Translations under genes and position numbers: made by a program
Notes under the pieces: generated by a model
What the model saw: only the letters and a program-made list of their open reading frames with translations
Databases searched by the model: none
What the model was told of the DNA's origin: nothing
In this document: positions 16,046-24,302 of the stretch, piece by piece
Numbering within the stretch: the stretch's first letter is position 1
Layout of the letters: each line of letters starts with the position of its first letter
Assembly: GCA_026707935.1 (NCBI GenBank)
Contig: JAPOVX010000042.1
Location: 1-39,858 of the forward strand
Origin: Paracoccaceae bacterium
GTDB lineage: Bacteria > Pseudomonadota > Alphaproteobacteria > Rhodobacterales > Rhodobacteraceae
Direction of reading: 5' to 3'
Length of the DNA: 39,858 nucleotides

Positions 16046-16290
16046 GAAACCCAGAAAAGCCCGATGAACGGAGTGCCCCGCTCACCCGTCATGTCTGCCG
16101 ACCCACGTAACCGAAATCCGAAATCTCCCCAACGAACCAACCGACAGGACAGAAAGGCCGTCCTGGTCAGGACAATCCCGCACAACGGCAACGCTCCAGA
16201 TGACCCGGATCGATCGCCAGAACAGCCCAACAAAACCGGAAAACGCGCAATACCACCCACAATTTCGCGCCCTTGAAAAACCGTTAAAAC
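16046..16290. repeat. direct repeat R1 flanking the RloA/RloB island (left)
   Basis: These 245 bases align with 19792-20034 end to end, with only small gaps. I estimate 75-80 % identity. Long shared blocks include CGACCCACGTAACCGAAATC, CAATCCCGCACAACGG, GCGCAATACCACCCACAATT and TTGAAAAACCGTTAA. R1 ends just before the recombinase fragment. Neither copy has an obvious inverted repeat at its ends. A short minus-strand frame (ADMTGERGT.FIGLF.VSA) is conserved between the copies. Confidence 0.75.
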
Positions 16291-16297
16291 CAAGGTC

Positions 16298-16570
16298 ATG
16301 ACCACGCTGTTCGCGCTGTTCGCCGAAGTTGAGCGTGACCTGATCTCGGAACGCACATGCGAGGGCCTCGCAAGAGCCAAGGACTCCGGCAAGACGCTTG
16401 GGCGCCCGAAAGGATCATTGGGTGTGTCGCGTCTGGACGGGAAGGAAGACGAAATCCGCCAGTTCATCGACCTCGGCGTCTCCCGTACCGCGATTGCAAA
16501 GATTACGGGCGTCTCCCGGTCAACCCTCTACAATTTCATGGCCACGAGGGAACTGAAACCCGGTCGTTAG
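16298..16570 (+). pseudogene. serine recombinase (resolvase), C-terminal fragment, second copy
   Basis: The frame MTTLFALFAEVERDLISERT continues through LGRPKG and SRLDGKEDEIRQFIDLGVSR to the helix-turn-helix TAIAKITGVSRSTLYNF, then MATRELKPGR and a stop. This copy keeps about eight more residues (TTLFALFA) of the long E-helix than the copy at 368-614. It still lacks the catalytic domain. The ATG at 16298 is probably an internal methionine of the ancestral protein. It sits directly downstream of repeat R1. Confidence 0.8.
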
Positions 16571-16603
16571 CGTGTATTTCAGCACGAATCTGGCTACTAC
16601 CCT
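16324..16603. repeat. 280-bp direct repeat, copy 2 (pairs with 368-647)
   Basis: This is the partner of the repeat at 368-647, in the same orientation and about 16 kb away. Homology ends at the same point in both, after ACCCT at 16603. Confidence 0.85.
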
Positions 16604-16987
16604 GGAAGGCAATCACCGCCGCATCAGCAGAGATTCCACCTCCACCGATTCTCAACCAGAATATCCTTACGAGGACAGATTTCATTGTGGCACTACCTTC
16701 CCGGTAGCGAGGGCTGGATGCATGCCCTTGAAGCGATTACGTATTGCATTGGCCGTTGCTGGCCAAACCTTCGCCGCATCTGTGTCAGCGGAAGATCAGG
16801 CGCCGAACGAGGCATTCTTTACGTGCGGCCGGGATTGGATGACAGTGAGGCACCAAGGTACGGTTTCCGAGGATTTTGAACTTGGTGAGATCTTCAGCGA
16901 ATGAAGGTTTTTCTACTTTACATCAAAATTAAGTGCCTATATTTGTAATTTCTGTCAAATACATGGTGTAAAACGGAATGTTGTCCC
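16604..16987 (+). promoter_or_regulatory. AT-rich upstream region of the RloA-like ATPase gene
   Basis: I see no gene in the first 300 bases. From about 16905 the DNA becomes AT-rich. TTTACA (16917-16922) and TATATT (16938-16943), 15 bases apart, are a plausible though closely spaced promoter. A second TTGTAA lies at 16943-16948. The base composition differs from the neighbouring catabolic regions, as is common for transferred defence genes. Confidence 0.35.
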
Positions 16988-18244
16988 ATGCTCGTTGAAT
17001 TTTCAGTCCAAAACCACCGATCCTTCCGGGACAGGCAAAGCTTCCTGATGACCGCATCGAACAGTGGAACACCGAACGCTGTGGCTACAGGCAACAACGG
17101 TGCTCCGTACGTGCTGCAACAGGCTTGCCTCTTTGGGGCCAACGGGTCCGGAAAATCCGGACTTGTCGGGAGCATGAAGACGGTTTGCTCCCTCGTCCGA
17201 GACTCCTTCAGGAACGAAAACAAGCTCATCGAAGAATACGAGCCACATCTCTTTCATTCCGAGTGGCGCAACGCACCGACGGAATTCGAAGTGACCTTCC
17301 TGCATGACGACAGCCTGTTCCAGTACGGCTTCGCCTACGACGCCAAACGAATCTGGGAGGAATGGCTCTTCGAACGCCCTTCCGCAACGCGCAAGCAGCG
17401 CCAGATTTTCACCCGCGAATTTGATCCCGAATGTGACACCTACCGGTGGGAGACAAGCGCGACCCATCTCAAGGGCGAACGTGAAAGTTGGAAGGCGCAA
17501 ACGCGCGATAACGCCCTCTTTGTCAGCACCGCCATACAACTTAACGCCGAGTCCCTGGAGCGCCCCTTCGACTGGTTGAGAAGAGGGTTGCGAACGATTC
17601 TCGATGTTGACTCAATCGGGCCGTGTACTGCCAGCCGCCTTGACGACGATGACTGGAAGGGCCGGGTGATGACATTCCTGGCAGATGCTGACCTGGGGCT
17701 GGAAGATGTGGAAGCGGAGGAAAAGAGCGCTTTTGAAACAGACAACTTCAAGAGCCTGCCCAGGGAACGGCAAAGGCACTTGAAGTCCATATTTCCGGAG
17801 TGGGTAAAGACATGGGAAGTCTTTACCTATCGCAAAGACGATACGGGGGCAAAGATGCGCCTGGATTTCGATGACGAATCTACAGGCACCCGCGCGTTGT
17901 TCGAGCTCATCGGCCCGATCATGGACTCTCTCGATAACGGCTACACGCTTGTCGTCGACGAACTCAACACGCACCTGCACCCGCTCGCCTTCCGCCACGT
18001 TACTCGCATGTTTTGCTCTTCCAAAGCCAACCCGCTCAAAGCCCAGATTATTTTCACCACCCATGATCCCACCGTCACGGAAGAAGATTGCATTGGACGC
18101 GATCAGATCTGGTTGGTCGAGAAAGGCGACGACTTCGCCTCCCGCCTGATTCCCTTCTCGGACTACAAGACACGTGATGAGCGGCCTTTCCGAAAGGGCT
18201 ATCTGCAGGGACGGTTCGGAGCGGTGCCGCGCCTGGCAGGGTAG
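16988..18244 (+). CDS. AAA ATPase, RloA/AbiL-associated type (AAA_15/AAA_21-like)
   Basis: This 418-residue protein begins MLVEFSVQNHRSFRDRQSFL, the standard first strand of SMC-like/OLD-like ATPases. Walker A is FGANGSGKS (Lys56). The ABC signature-like helix is DDESTGTRALFEL. Walker B is LVVDELNTHLHP with Asp324 and Glu325, and the switch is TTHDPT with His359. Such ATPases paired with a RloB protein are found in restriction-linked loci and in AbiL-type abortive infection systems (family knowledge). The gene is intact, but the partner that starts 6 bases after its stop is frameshifted. The ribosome binding site is weak (GGAAT). Antiphage function here is inference. Confidence 0.8.
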   Translation: MLVEFSVQNHRSFRDRQSFLMTASNSGTPNAVATGNNGAPYVLQQACLFGANGSGKSGLVGSMKTVCSLVRDSFRNENKLIEEYEPHLFHSEWRNAPTEFEVTFLHDDSLFQYGFAYDAKRIWEEWLFERPSATRKQRQIFTREFDPECDTYRWETSATHLKGERESWKAQTRDNALFVSTAIQLNAESLERPFDWLRRGLRTILDVDSIGPCTASRLDDDDWKGRVMTFLADADLGLEDVEAEEKSAFETDNFKSLPRERQRHLKSIFPEWVKTWEVFTYRKDDTGAKMRLDFDDESTGTRALFELIGPIMDSLDNGYTLVVDELNTHLHPLAFRHVTRMFCSSKANPLKAQIIFTTHDPTVTEEDCIGRDQIWLVEKGDDFASRLIPFSDYKTRDERPFRKGYLQGRFGAVPRLAG

Positions 18245-18249
18245 CAGAC

Positions 18250-18944
18250 ATGGGCAAGAGACGTGGCAAGTTACCCCGGGATACGCGCCGGCGCCCCGCG
18301 CACCGCGAAGAGCGGGAACGCGCCATGATCGTCACCGAGGGCAGCAAGACCGAACCCGGGTACTTCCGCCGTCTGATCCGGAATTGGGCCTCACCACGGC
18401 TAGCGTCACAATAACCGGAGACGGGGGCTCGGCCCCGATCAGTGTCGTAGACCACGCCGAAGATCTCCTGAGGCACGACCCTGATTTCGAGTACGTGTTC
18501 CTCGTCTTCGACCGCGACAGGCACACAACCTACGACGCAGCCATCGCCAAAGCCAATACACTCAAACCGCGCAAAGCCCCAAAAAAGCAAACCGTTGTGG
18601 CTATTCCATCCATTCCCAGCTTCGAAATCTGGTATCTTTTTCACGTCTCTGGCGAGCGCAAACCTTATTCAACCGGCGAGGGTACCGGCTCACCAGCGCA
18701 AGATCTGATCCACGATCTCAAAGCCTCCCACGCTTGTTTCGCTGCATATGACAAAGCGACATGTGAAGCGTTTTATGACGAGATCAGACCAATGCGCGAC
18801 CAAGCATGCAAACGCGCAGACAAGGCTTTGGATGAAGCGTCCAATGAGGGGCAACCATGTTTTCAGGAGAACCCCTCGACACGGGTGCACCGTGTTGTCC
18901 GAAGGTTGCAGGAAATGGCCAGAAAACAAGGAGAAGAGAGTTGA
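18250..18944 (+). pseudogene. RloB-like partner protein, one frameshift
   Basis: From the ATG at 18250 the frame reads MGKRRGKLPRDTRRR, then AMIVTEGSKTEPGYFRRLIR, the conserved RloB N-terminus (a TOPRIM-like Glu motif). It runs into a stop after 51 more bases. The rest of the family continues in the -1 frame from about 18381: LGLTTASVTITGDGGSAPIS, VVDHAEDLLRHDPDFEYVF, LVFDRDRHTTYDAAI and PSFEIWYLFH, ending at 18944. Adding one G in CTGATCCGGAATTG near 18380 restores LIRELGLTT. It could be a real disabling mutation or a sequencing error; I see no convincing slippery site. It follows the ATPase by 6 bases, so the two were one operon. Confidence 0.75.
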
Positions 18945-18954
18945 AACTTTTTGG

Positions 18955-19756
18955 TCACGGCTCGGTGGTTGTGTGAAGTCGCGACGGTCTCTGAGGTTGC
19001 GGGCAGACGGACAGCCAATGCTCGTCCTCGGGAAACGCGGCAACGGACACTGGGTCTACTTCAACACACAGGACAACACCGACAACGGAACCATTATTGA
19101 CTTCATGGTCATAAGGGGCCTGTCCTTCGCCGATATCCTGGCCCGGTTCGCACAGCCCCAAACCACCGCCCCGCAGGCCGCGGCATCCTTCCGTGACATC
19201 TGGAAGGCCGCGAAACCCCATCCCGCGCCGCCATGGCTAATCGGGCGCGGCTATCACAGCGCACACGCTGCAAACCACACGCCCGACCATCCGTTGCCAC
19301 CGGAACGCACGGGTCCTGTTCGCCCACCGGGACCGGCACCGCACTCTCACCGGCTTCGAGACCGCGCGCCCCGACGGGCCGGGCCGCTTCGCAACCGGCG
19401 GAACACGCGCCCTCTGCGCCATCCACGCCGCAACACAAGCCGCATCCCTGCGGGCGCTCGTCGTCACCGAAAGCGGTCTCGACGCGCTCAGCATCACTCA
19501 GCTCGAACAATGCCCGCCCGACCATGCCTTCCTCTCCACTGCAGGCGCGCCATCACGAAGCCAGTGCAACCAGATCCAGCATGCAATCAACACGCTCCCG
19601 AACCTCAGTGCACTCGTCCTCGCACAGGACGGCGACGAGGCCGGGGACCGACAGGCCGACGCAATCCGCAAAGCCGTCGTCCTGCCCGCTCACGTCAGGC
19701 TCGAAAGACGCAGACCTCCCGACAGCATGGACTGGAACGACATCGTCAGGGAATGA
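18955..19756 (+). pseudogene. DUF3991/TOPRIM primase-like protein, 5'-truncated and frameshifted
   Basis: The first segment (LRADGQPMLVLGKRGNGHWV, then YFNTQDNTDNGTIIDFMVI and LARFAQP) is the DUF3991-type zinc-finger-adjacent region of mobilisation-linked primases. Homology then shifts frame near 19252. There LIGRG should continue ITAHTLQ rather than YHSAHAA, consistent with one extra base. The second segment has RNARVLFAHRDRHRTLTGFE and a TOPRIM domain with VVTESGLDALSITQ and LAQDGDEAGDRQ (the Glu and Asp-x-Asp metal motifs). It ends at a TGA at 19754-19756. The N-terminus is missing where it meets the RloB gene. These proteins normally accompany relaxases on plasmids or integrative elements. 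Confidence 0.65.
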
Positions 19757-19791
19757 GCGGCAACGCTCCCGGCAAAGCCGGCACCGGGGCA

Positions 19792-20034
19792 GAAACCCCG
19801 AAAAGCCCGATGAAAGCAGTTCCACGCTCACCCGTCATGTCCGCCGACCCACGTAACCGAAATCCGGAAGCACCCCGACGAACCAACCGACTGAAAAGAA
19901 AACCCGTCCAGGCCAAGGCAATCCCGCACAACGGAAACACTCCCGATGACACAGATCAATCGCCAGAACAGACCGACCAAACCAGAAAACGCGCAATACC
20001 ACCCACAATTACGCGCATTTGAAAAACCGTTAAC
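19792..20034. repeat. direct repeat R2 flanking the RloA/RloB island (right)
   Basis: This is the partner of R1 (16046-16290), in the same orientation and 3.7 kb away. It begins 36 bases after the TOPRIM stop codon and ends 48 bases before the ISKra4 remnant. Recombination between R1 and R2 would remove the recombinase fragment, ATPase, RloB and TOPRIM genes together. Confidence 0.75.
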
Positions 20035-20081
20035 AGCTTCCACGCACGCGAACATCTTCATGTGTCGTCGCACGATCTGCA

Positions 20082-20470
20082 CGTGAACCGGACCGCTGGT
20101 TCCAGAAGTGGCACGGTGTGCCGATGTACGAACACGGCGGGATGGAACGGGTCATCCGGGCCATACGCTACCTGCGGGACAGGTGCAGCCGTGGTCGTGC
20201 AGATGTGGAGCGGAAGCTGGAATTCTCCCGCAAGAACAGATTGCGCATGCGCTATCGGTCCCTGAAGGACCGCAATCTCCCGATCGGCAGCGGTGTGCTC
20301 GACGCCGTAAACAAAAGCGCCGTGACAAAAGGATTCGAGGGTTCGGGCATGCGATGGAGCAAGGAGGGCGGCCAGGCGATCACGGCCTTTCGGGCACCGA
20401 TCCTCTCAGGCCGGTTCGGCTGCACGTGGAACGCTCTCGCGGCAGATGACAACGCAGACCCGACCCGCCG
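20082..20470 (+). pseudogene. ISKra4-family transposase, C-terminal fragment
   Basis: The frame from 20082 reads REPDRWFQKWHGVPMYEHGG, then MERVIRAIRYLRDRC, YRSLKDRNLPIGSGVLDAVN and GFEGSGMRWSKEGGQAITAF, to about 20470. The block LPIGSGV-(D/E)-A-N-K holds the region of the third catalytic acidic residue. It reads VLDAVNK here instead of the usual VVEAANK, so even this residue is altered to Asp. About two thirds of the transposase is missing. It is a different lineage from the larger transposase at 31966-33669. Confidence 0.65.
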
Positions 20471-20526
20471 GGCCCCCGCAGCATGGACCGAAAACGTTGC
20501 CATGTTAAAATTGCACGCGCCGTCTC

Positions 20527-20757
20527 TCACGCCTTGGCAATCTTCGCCAGCACGCGATCGGGCACGGGATTGCCAGTCGGGGTCCGGTCGACGACAGACA
20601 GGGGCGCCGGGGTGGTGTCGATCCGGATTGCGCAAGCGATATCCATCAACACCGCACCAACGAACGCGCAGGCAAGAGCAGGTTTGCGAACCTGGGCGGC
20701 AGTCCCGCCTTCCTTGCCCGGCAGAAGAGGCAAAACGCCTTCGGTGAAGATCGACAC
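20527..20757 (-). pseudogene. GPP34/GOLPH3-family protein, N-terminal fragment
   Basis: From a GTG at 20757 the minus strand encodes SIFTEGVLPLLPGKEGG, then ACAFVGAVLMDIACAIRIDT, and VVDRTPTGNPVPDRVLAKIA, followed by a stop. These are the first three conserved blocks of GPP34 proteins (in intact members LAGAVLMDLA, RIDTD, VVIDPTPTGD). Bacterial GPP34 proteins are about 220 residues; this one ends after 76. It is therefore a truncated gene. The bacterial family is uncharacterised to my knowledge; the eukaryotic relatives bind phosphoinositides. Confidence 0.55.
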
Positions 20758-20784
20758 TGCAGATCGGTTCCAGTGGCATTGCGA

Positions 20785-20816
20785 CGCCGATGCAATTCTC
20801 TGATCGGCGGTTTTTT
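20785..20816 (+). terminator. rho-independent terminator (rightward)
   Basis: CGCCGAT (20785-20791) and ATCGGCG (20803-20809) form a 7-bp stem with an 11-base loop, followed by G and TTTTTT on the plus strand. It stops rightward transcription from the mobile-element debris. On the minus strand it lies just past the end of the amidase gene at 20828 and may also serve there, but the T-run is on the other side. Confidence 0.6.
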
Positions 20817-20827
20817 ACTCAAGTGCA

Positions 20828-23002
20828 TCAGGTGCTCTGCCGGGGTCCATCCGAGAGATCGAAACAAGTCATCCTGTTGACGACGTTTTCAAGGATCGTG
20901 GATACGTTATTGTCGAAGTCGTTCCAGGGAAGGCTGCCACAAAAGGTGATGGACCCTGTCGAAAACACTGAACCTCCAGCGGGCAAATCGAAATACACCA
21001 TGTCCGCCCTGAGCAGATCGCCGGTGGGTTCCCCGGGCCAGTTGGTCAAATGGGTCAACTGTTCCTCGTGAACCAGGATCGGGCGATCCTTGTGTCCCTC
21101 GGAACTGGCAAGAACGACGACATTGTCCGGAGATCCCAGGCGGTGGTCGACGCGATCCATCTCGAACCCCGCCGCGCCGCCGCCACTGAAACCGAAATCT
21201 CCGATGACGTCACCGTTTACACCCTCGAAAATCCAGTCATACGCAGGGTCGAAACACTTCCGCCGGTAATACGACCCGTGGAACTCGCCTTGTGCGGTGA
21301 ACCCAATTCCGACGAGTTCTTGCGGAGGACGGCCGCGCCTGCGCCAAAGTCCGCCATACGCACCGTCGAACGCATTGAAATATTCGCCCGGCTCTGCGGC
21401 CCAGGCCCGTATGCCGCCTTCCGTGCGGCGGATTTCGATGGCGCCCGTCTCGGATTCGTGAAGCGCGACCCGCCAATAGAATCCGTTGCCGCCCAGATAC
21501 ATGAGGTTGCCCCCGGAATCGCGGTAGCCCTGCAGTGCGTCCAGCGTTCGATCCGTATGGTATTCCGGGTGGCTCGTGGTCATGACGGCGCGGTAGTCCG
21601 CGAGGCACGCCAATCCCTCTTCGTGCAGCTCCCGATCGGTGATGACATCGTAAGCGATGCCCTTGGCGTGCAGCCAGGAAATCAGGTGGCTGTCCGCCTG
21701 GAAGTGACGCAGTCCCGAGCACGCCGAATTCCCGAACGTCCGGTAGCCGGGCCGCAGGTTGAACAACGGTCGCCTGTGGGACGCATGACAGATGCCAGAG
21801 CCATCCGAATGGATATTGTAGGTCGAGAGACCATAACTGCGATATTCCGCCGGATTGTACGGATATGCATCCCATTCCCGGTCGCTGTCCTGCCAGGATG
21901 GATCGTAGTTCGGCCGTGCGTGATTGCCGTAGACCACGTAGGTAAAGGTCGGGATCAGCACACACAGGTTCGCGCGCGGCTTTCGCCTGGCGGGGCAAAC
22001 GTAGAAGGGCATGGCGTCCCAGTGCTCGCCGCACGAAATGCGCATCACGTACACGCCGCTCGGAAAATCCCCGGGAACACGGAAAGTGAAATCGGTCTCC
22101 CATTGAAAATCGTATATGTCGTCCTCGTGGAAGTGGATTGCACCATAGTGTTCGGGAGCGTGCCGCCAGCACATTTCCGTTGCGTTCCAGCATGAGCCGG
22201 TCACCGCGCGCGCCGGAAGGTTCACGAGGCGGGCATCGATTTGGTTCCTGCTCGAATCGCGGATCGTCGTGGTGGCGATGTCCCTGGAAAAATCCCACCG
22301 GGCGATTGCGGATCGATCGGAGCTTCCGGTCCCCCGATAGAGGCCCGGCGCTTCGATCTTGCCATTGAAGTGCTCGCATGCAATGCCGTTTTGCATCCGG
22401 GCCGCTATACTGACACGCTGGCGGACTTCCCCCTTCGTCAGGCCGCACTGCTCGGAATTGTGCACTTCGTTCGGAAACGCGGTTCCAAGTTCCCGTTGAC
22501 GAATGAAAAGCCTGCCCGATCCGGAATCAAACCCCGCTTCGAGCTTGTACCACCGGCGCAGCCTGATGCCGGCCGGCGCGGAAACCGCTCCCTCGCCAAC
22601 CGAAATCGCCGCTGCCCCGTCCCCCGAAACAAAGAGCTTGACCTCGCCGACACTCAGGATCGTCTGCGGTGTATCCCTGGCAAGGGTCGGGAAGATGGTC
22701 GCGGCCATCAGGAACCCGTCGCCGAGCTGCAGCGACACCCGTTTTTCCGTCACCGCGTAGGATCCCGGGTAGAACGGCTGGTAGCGTGACGGAAATGCCC
22801 GTTCCGCGAACGCTTCCTCCACGGGATCCTCGACCATTCCCATCCCGGCAGGATTTGGATCGGCGCTGATCGAGCGTGTCAGCCAGGCGGTAAACGGCTC
22901 GGTGCCGGTTGACGAGACCTTGAAACCGATGGTTTCCCCCGGCCGGACTGACAAGCGATCAGAATAACCCGCCAGCGGCACGATTCCGTCGTCTTTTTCC
23001 AT
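20828..23002 (-). CDS. N,N-dimethylformamidase large-subunit (DmfA2)-like enzyme
   Basis: This 724-residue protein matches the large subunit of dimethylformamidase from start (GYSDRLSVRPGETIGFKVSS) to end. An N-terminal lectin-like beta part (about 1-270) is followed by the catalytic glutaminase-like part. That part contains PTFTYVVYGNHARPNYD, YGLSTYNIHSDGSGICHASH, RRPLFNLRPGY, DSHLISWLHAKGIAYDVITD, NLMYLGGNGFYW and ELVGIGFTAQGEF. The known enzyme hydrolyses N-substituted formamides and uses a mononuclear iron held by Tyr and Glu. No small subunit (DmfA1) is present in this window. It starts 4 bases after the TRAP permease, so the substrate is probably imported by the TRAP system; the actual amide is unknown. 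Confidence 0.82.
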   Translation of the reverse strand: MEKDDGIVPLAGYSDRLSVRPGETIGFKVSSTGTEPFTAWLTRSISADPNPAGMGMVEDPVEEAFAERAFPSRYQPFYPGSYAVTEKRVSLQLGDGFLMAATIFPTLARDTPQTILSVGEVKLFVSGDGAAAISVGEGAVSAPAGIRLRRWYKLEAGFDSGSGRLFIRQRELGTAFPNEVHNSEQCGLTKGEVRQRVSIAARMQNGIACEHFNGKIEAPGLYRGTGSSDRSAIARWDFSRDIATTTIRDSSRNQIDARLVNLPARAVTGSCWNATEMCWRHAPEHYGAIHFHEDDIYDFQWETDFTFRVPGDFPSGVYVMRISCGEHWDAMPFYVCPARRKPRANLCVLIPTFTYVVYGNHARPNYDPSWQDSDREWDAYPYNPAEYRSYGLSTYNIHSDGSGICHASHRRPLFNLRPGYRTFGNSACSGLRHFQADSHLISWLHAKGIAYDVITDRELHEEGLACLADYRAVMTTSHPEYHTDRTLDALQGYRDSGGNLMYLGGNGFYWRVALHESETGAIEIRRTEGGIRAWAAEPGEYFNAFDGAYGGLWRRRGRPPQELVGIGFTAQGEFHGSYYRRKCFDPAYDWIFEGVNGDVIGDFGFSGGGAAGFEMDRVDHRLGSPDNVVVLASSEGHKDRPILVHEEQLTHLTNWPGEPTGDLLRADMVYFDLPAGGSVFSTGSITFCGSLPWNDFDNNVSTILENVVNRMTCFDLSDGPRQST

Positions 23003-23006
23003 GGCA

Positions 23007-24302
23007 CTAATACACTCGCTCTCCGTAAACCAGGTCGGGAAGGAACGTGACCCACTCGGAAAAGAACACGAGGACGAAGATCATTGCAATATAGGGGATC
23101 AACAACGGCAACACGCCCACGGAGATCTGCTCGATCGACGTCTTGCTGATGCGCGCGGCAACAAACAGGTTCACCCCGATTGGCGGCGTCAGGAACCCGA
23201 GTTCGCAGGTCATGACGGTAAATATGCCGAACAGGATCGGATCCACCCCCAGGCTTGTGACCAGGGGAAGGAAGACCGCCGTAAAGATGATGATCTGGGG
23301 GATGCTCTCCAGCCACATGCCGACCAGGATGTAGAACACGCCGATCAGGAGCAGCACCAGCCAGGGATAGGCCGTCAACTCCTCGAACAGTGCGAGGATC
23401 GATTGCGGAATGTCGTAGAGCGTGACCAACTGCCCGAATGCCTTGGTGGAGCCAAGGATGAACAGCACCGTTCCGATCACGATGGCGGTAAACCTGAAGG
23501 CTTCAAACACCTTCTTGAGGGTCAGGCCCCCGTAGACAAACAGGCCGACAAACAAACCGTAAAAGACTGCCACGCCCGCCGCTTCGGATGGAGTGAAGAC
23601 GCCCGTATAGATTCCGCCGAGTATCAGGACAGGCGCAAACACCGCCCATTTCCCGTCCCACAATGCTTCGAGAAGCGGCCGCCACCTGAATGCTTCCCCG
23701 ACGCCGCCATAGTCATTGCGCAACGCGACGATGAACGTGACCAGCATCAGCAGCAAGCCGAGGGCAATCCCGGGGAGAATGCCTGCAAGAAACAGGCGTG
23801 GAATGGATTCATCCGAAACAAGCGCGTAAATGATCAGCAGGTTGCTCGGAGGGATCATGCTGCCAAGCGCGCCGGCCGCCGCGGCGATTGCGCCGGCGAA
23901 CCTCGGCTTGTAGCTTTCCTCGACCATGGCCGGAATCGTGATCGACCCGATTGCAGCCGTCGTCGCGGGGCCGGACCCCGACAGCGCCGCGAAAAACATG
24001 CAGGCAACCACGGTCACGAGACCCAACCCGCCCTTGTAGGCACCGACAAGCCTGTGGGCGATGGCGACCAGTTTTTCCGACATGCCGCCATGCTCCATCA
24101 ACTGCCCCGCCAACACGAACAGTGGTATCGTCACCAGCGGGAACGGTTCGAAGGCCGTCCAGGCGGACTGGGCCATCAAGGTGAGCGGAATGTCGGCGAT
24201 CAGTATCCCGGCAACTGTCGCGATGCCCGCTGCAAACGGAATCGGCACCCCGATGGCCATCGTGAAGACGAAGACGGCCGCCATGACCAGGGGGCCGTTC
24301 AC
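23007..24302 (-). CDS. TRAP transporter large permease (DctM type)
   Basis: This 431-residue, about 12-span inner-membrane protein couples substrate import to a sodium or proton gradient. It shows the DctM blocks: PLVTIPLFVLAGQLMEHGGM, FFAALSGSGPATTAAIGSI, GSMIPPSNLLIIYA, TELGFLTPPIGVNLF-like CELGFLTPPIGVNLFVAA. The GTG start at 24302 overlaps the stop of the small permease (GTGA), with AAAGGA upstream. An open frame extends to 24743 in another frame of the preceding gene but is not homologous. The stop lies 4 bases before the DmfA2-like start. Confidence 0.92.
   Translation of the reverse strand: MNGPLVMAAVFVFTMAIGVPIPFAAGIATVAGILIADIPLTLMAQSAWTAFEPFPLVTIPLFVLAGQLMEHGGMSEKLVAIAHRLVGAYKGGLGLVTVVACMFFAALSGSGPATTAAIGSITIPAMVEESYKPRFAGAIAAAAGALGSMIPPSNLLIIYALVSDESIPRLFLAGILPGIALGLLLMLVTFIVALRNDYGGVGEAFRWRPLLEALWDGKWAVFAPVLILGGIYTGVFTPSEAAGVAVFYGLFVGLFVYGGLTLKKVFEAFRFTAIVIGTVLFILGSTKAFGQLVTLYDIPQSILALFEELTAYPWLVLLLIGVFYILVGMWLESIPQIIIFTAVFLPLVTSLGVDPILFGIFTVMTCELGFLTPPIGVNLFVAARISKTSIEQISVGVLPLLIPYIAMIFVLVFFSEWVTFLPDLVYGERVY

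Noticed and set aside
21050..22195. 381-residue plus-strand frame opposite the DmfA2-like gene
   Set aside because: The minus-strand protein matches a known family along its full length; this frame shows no motif.
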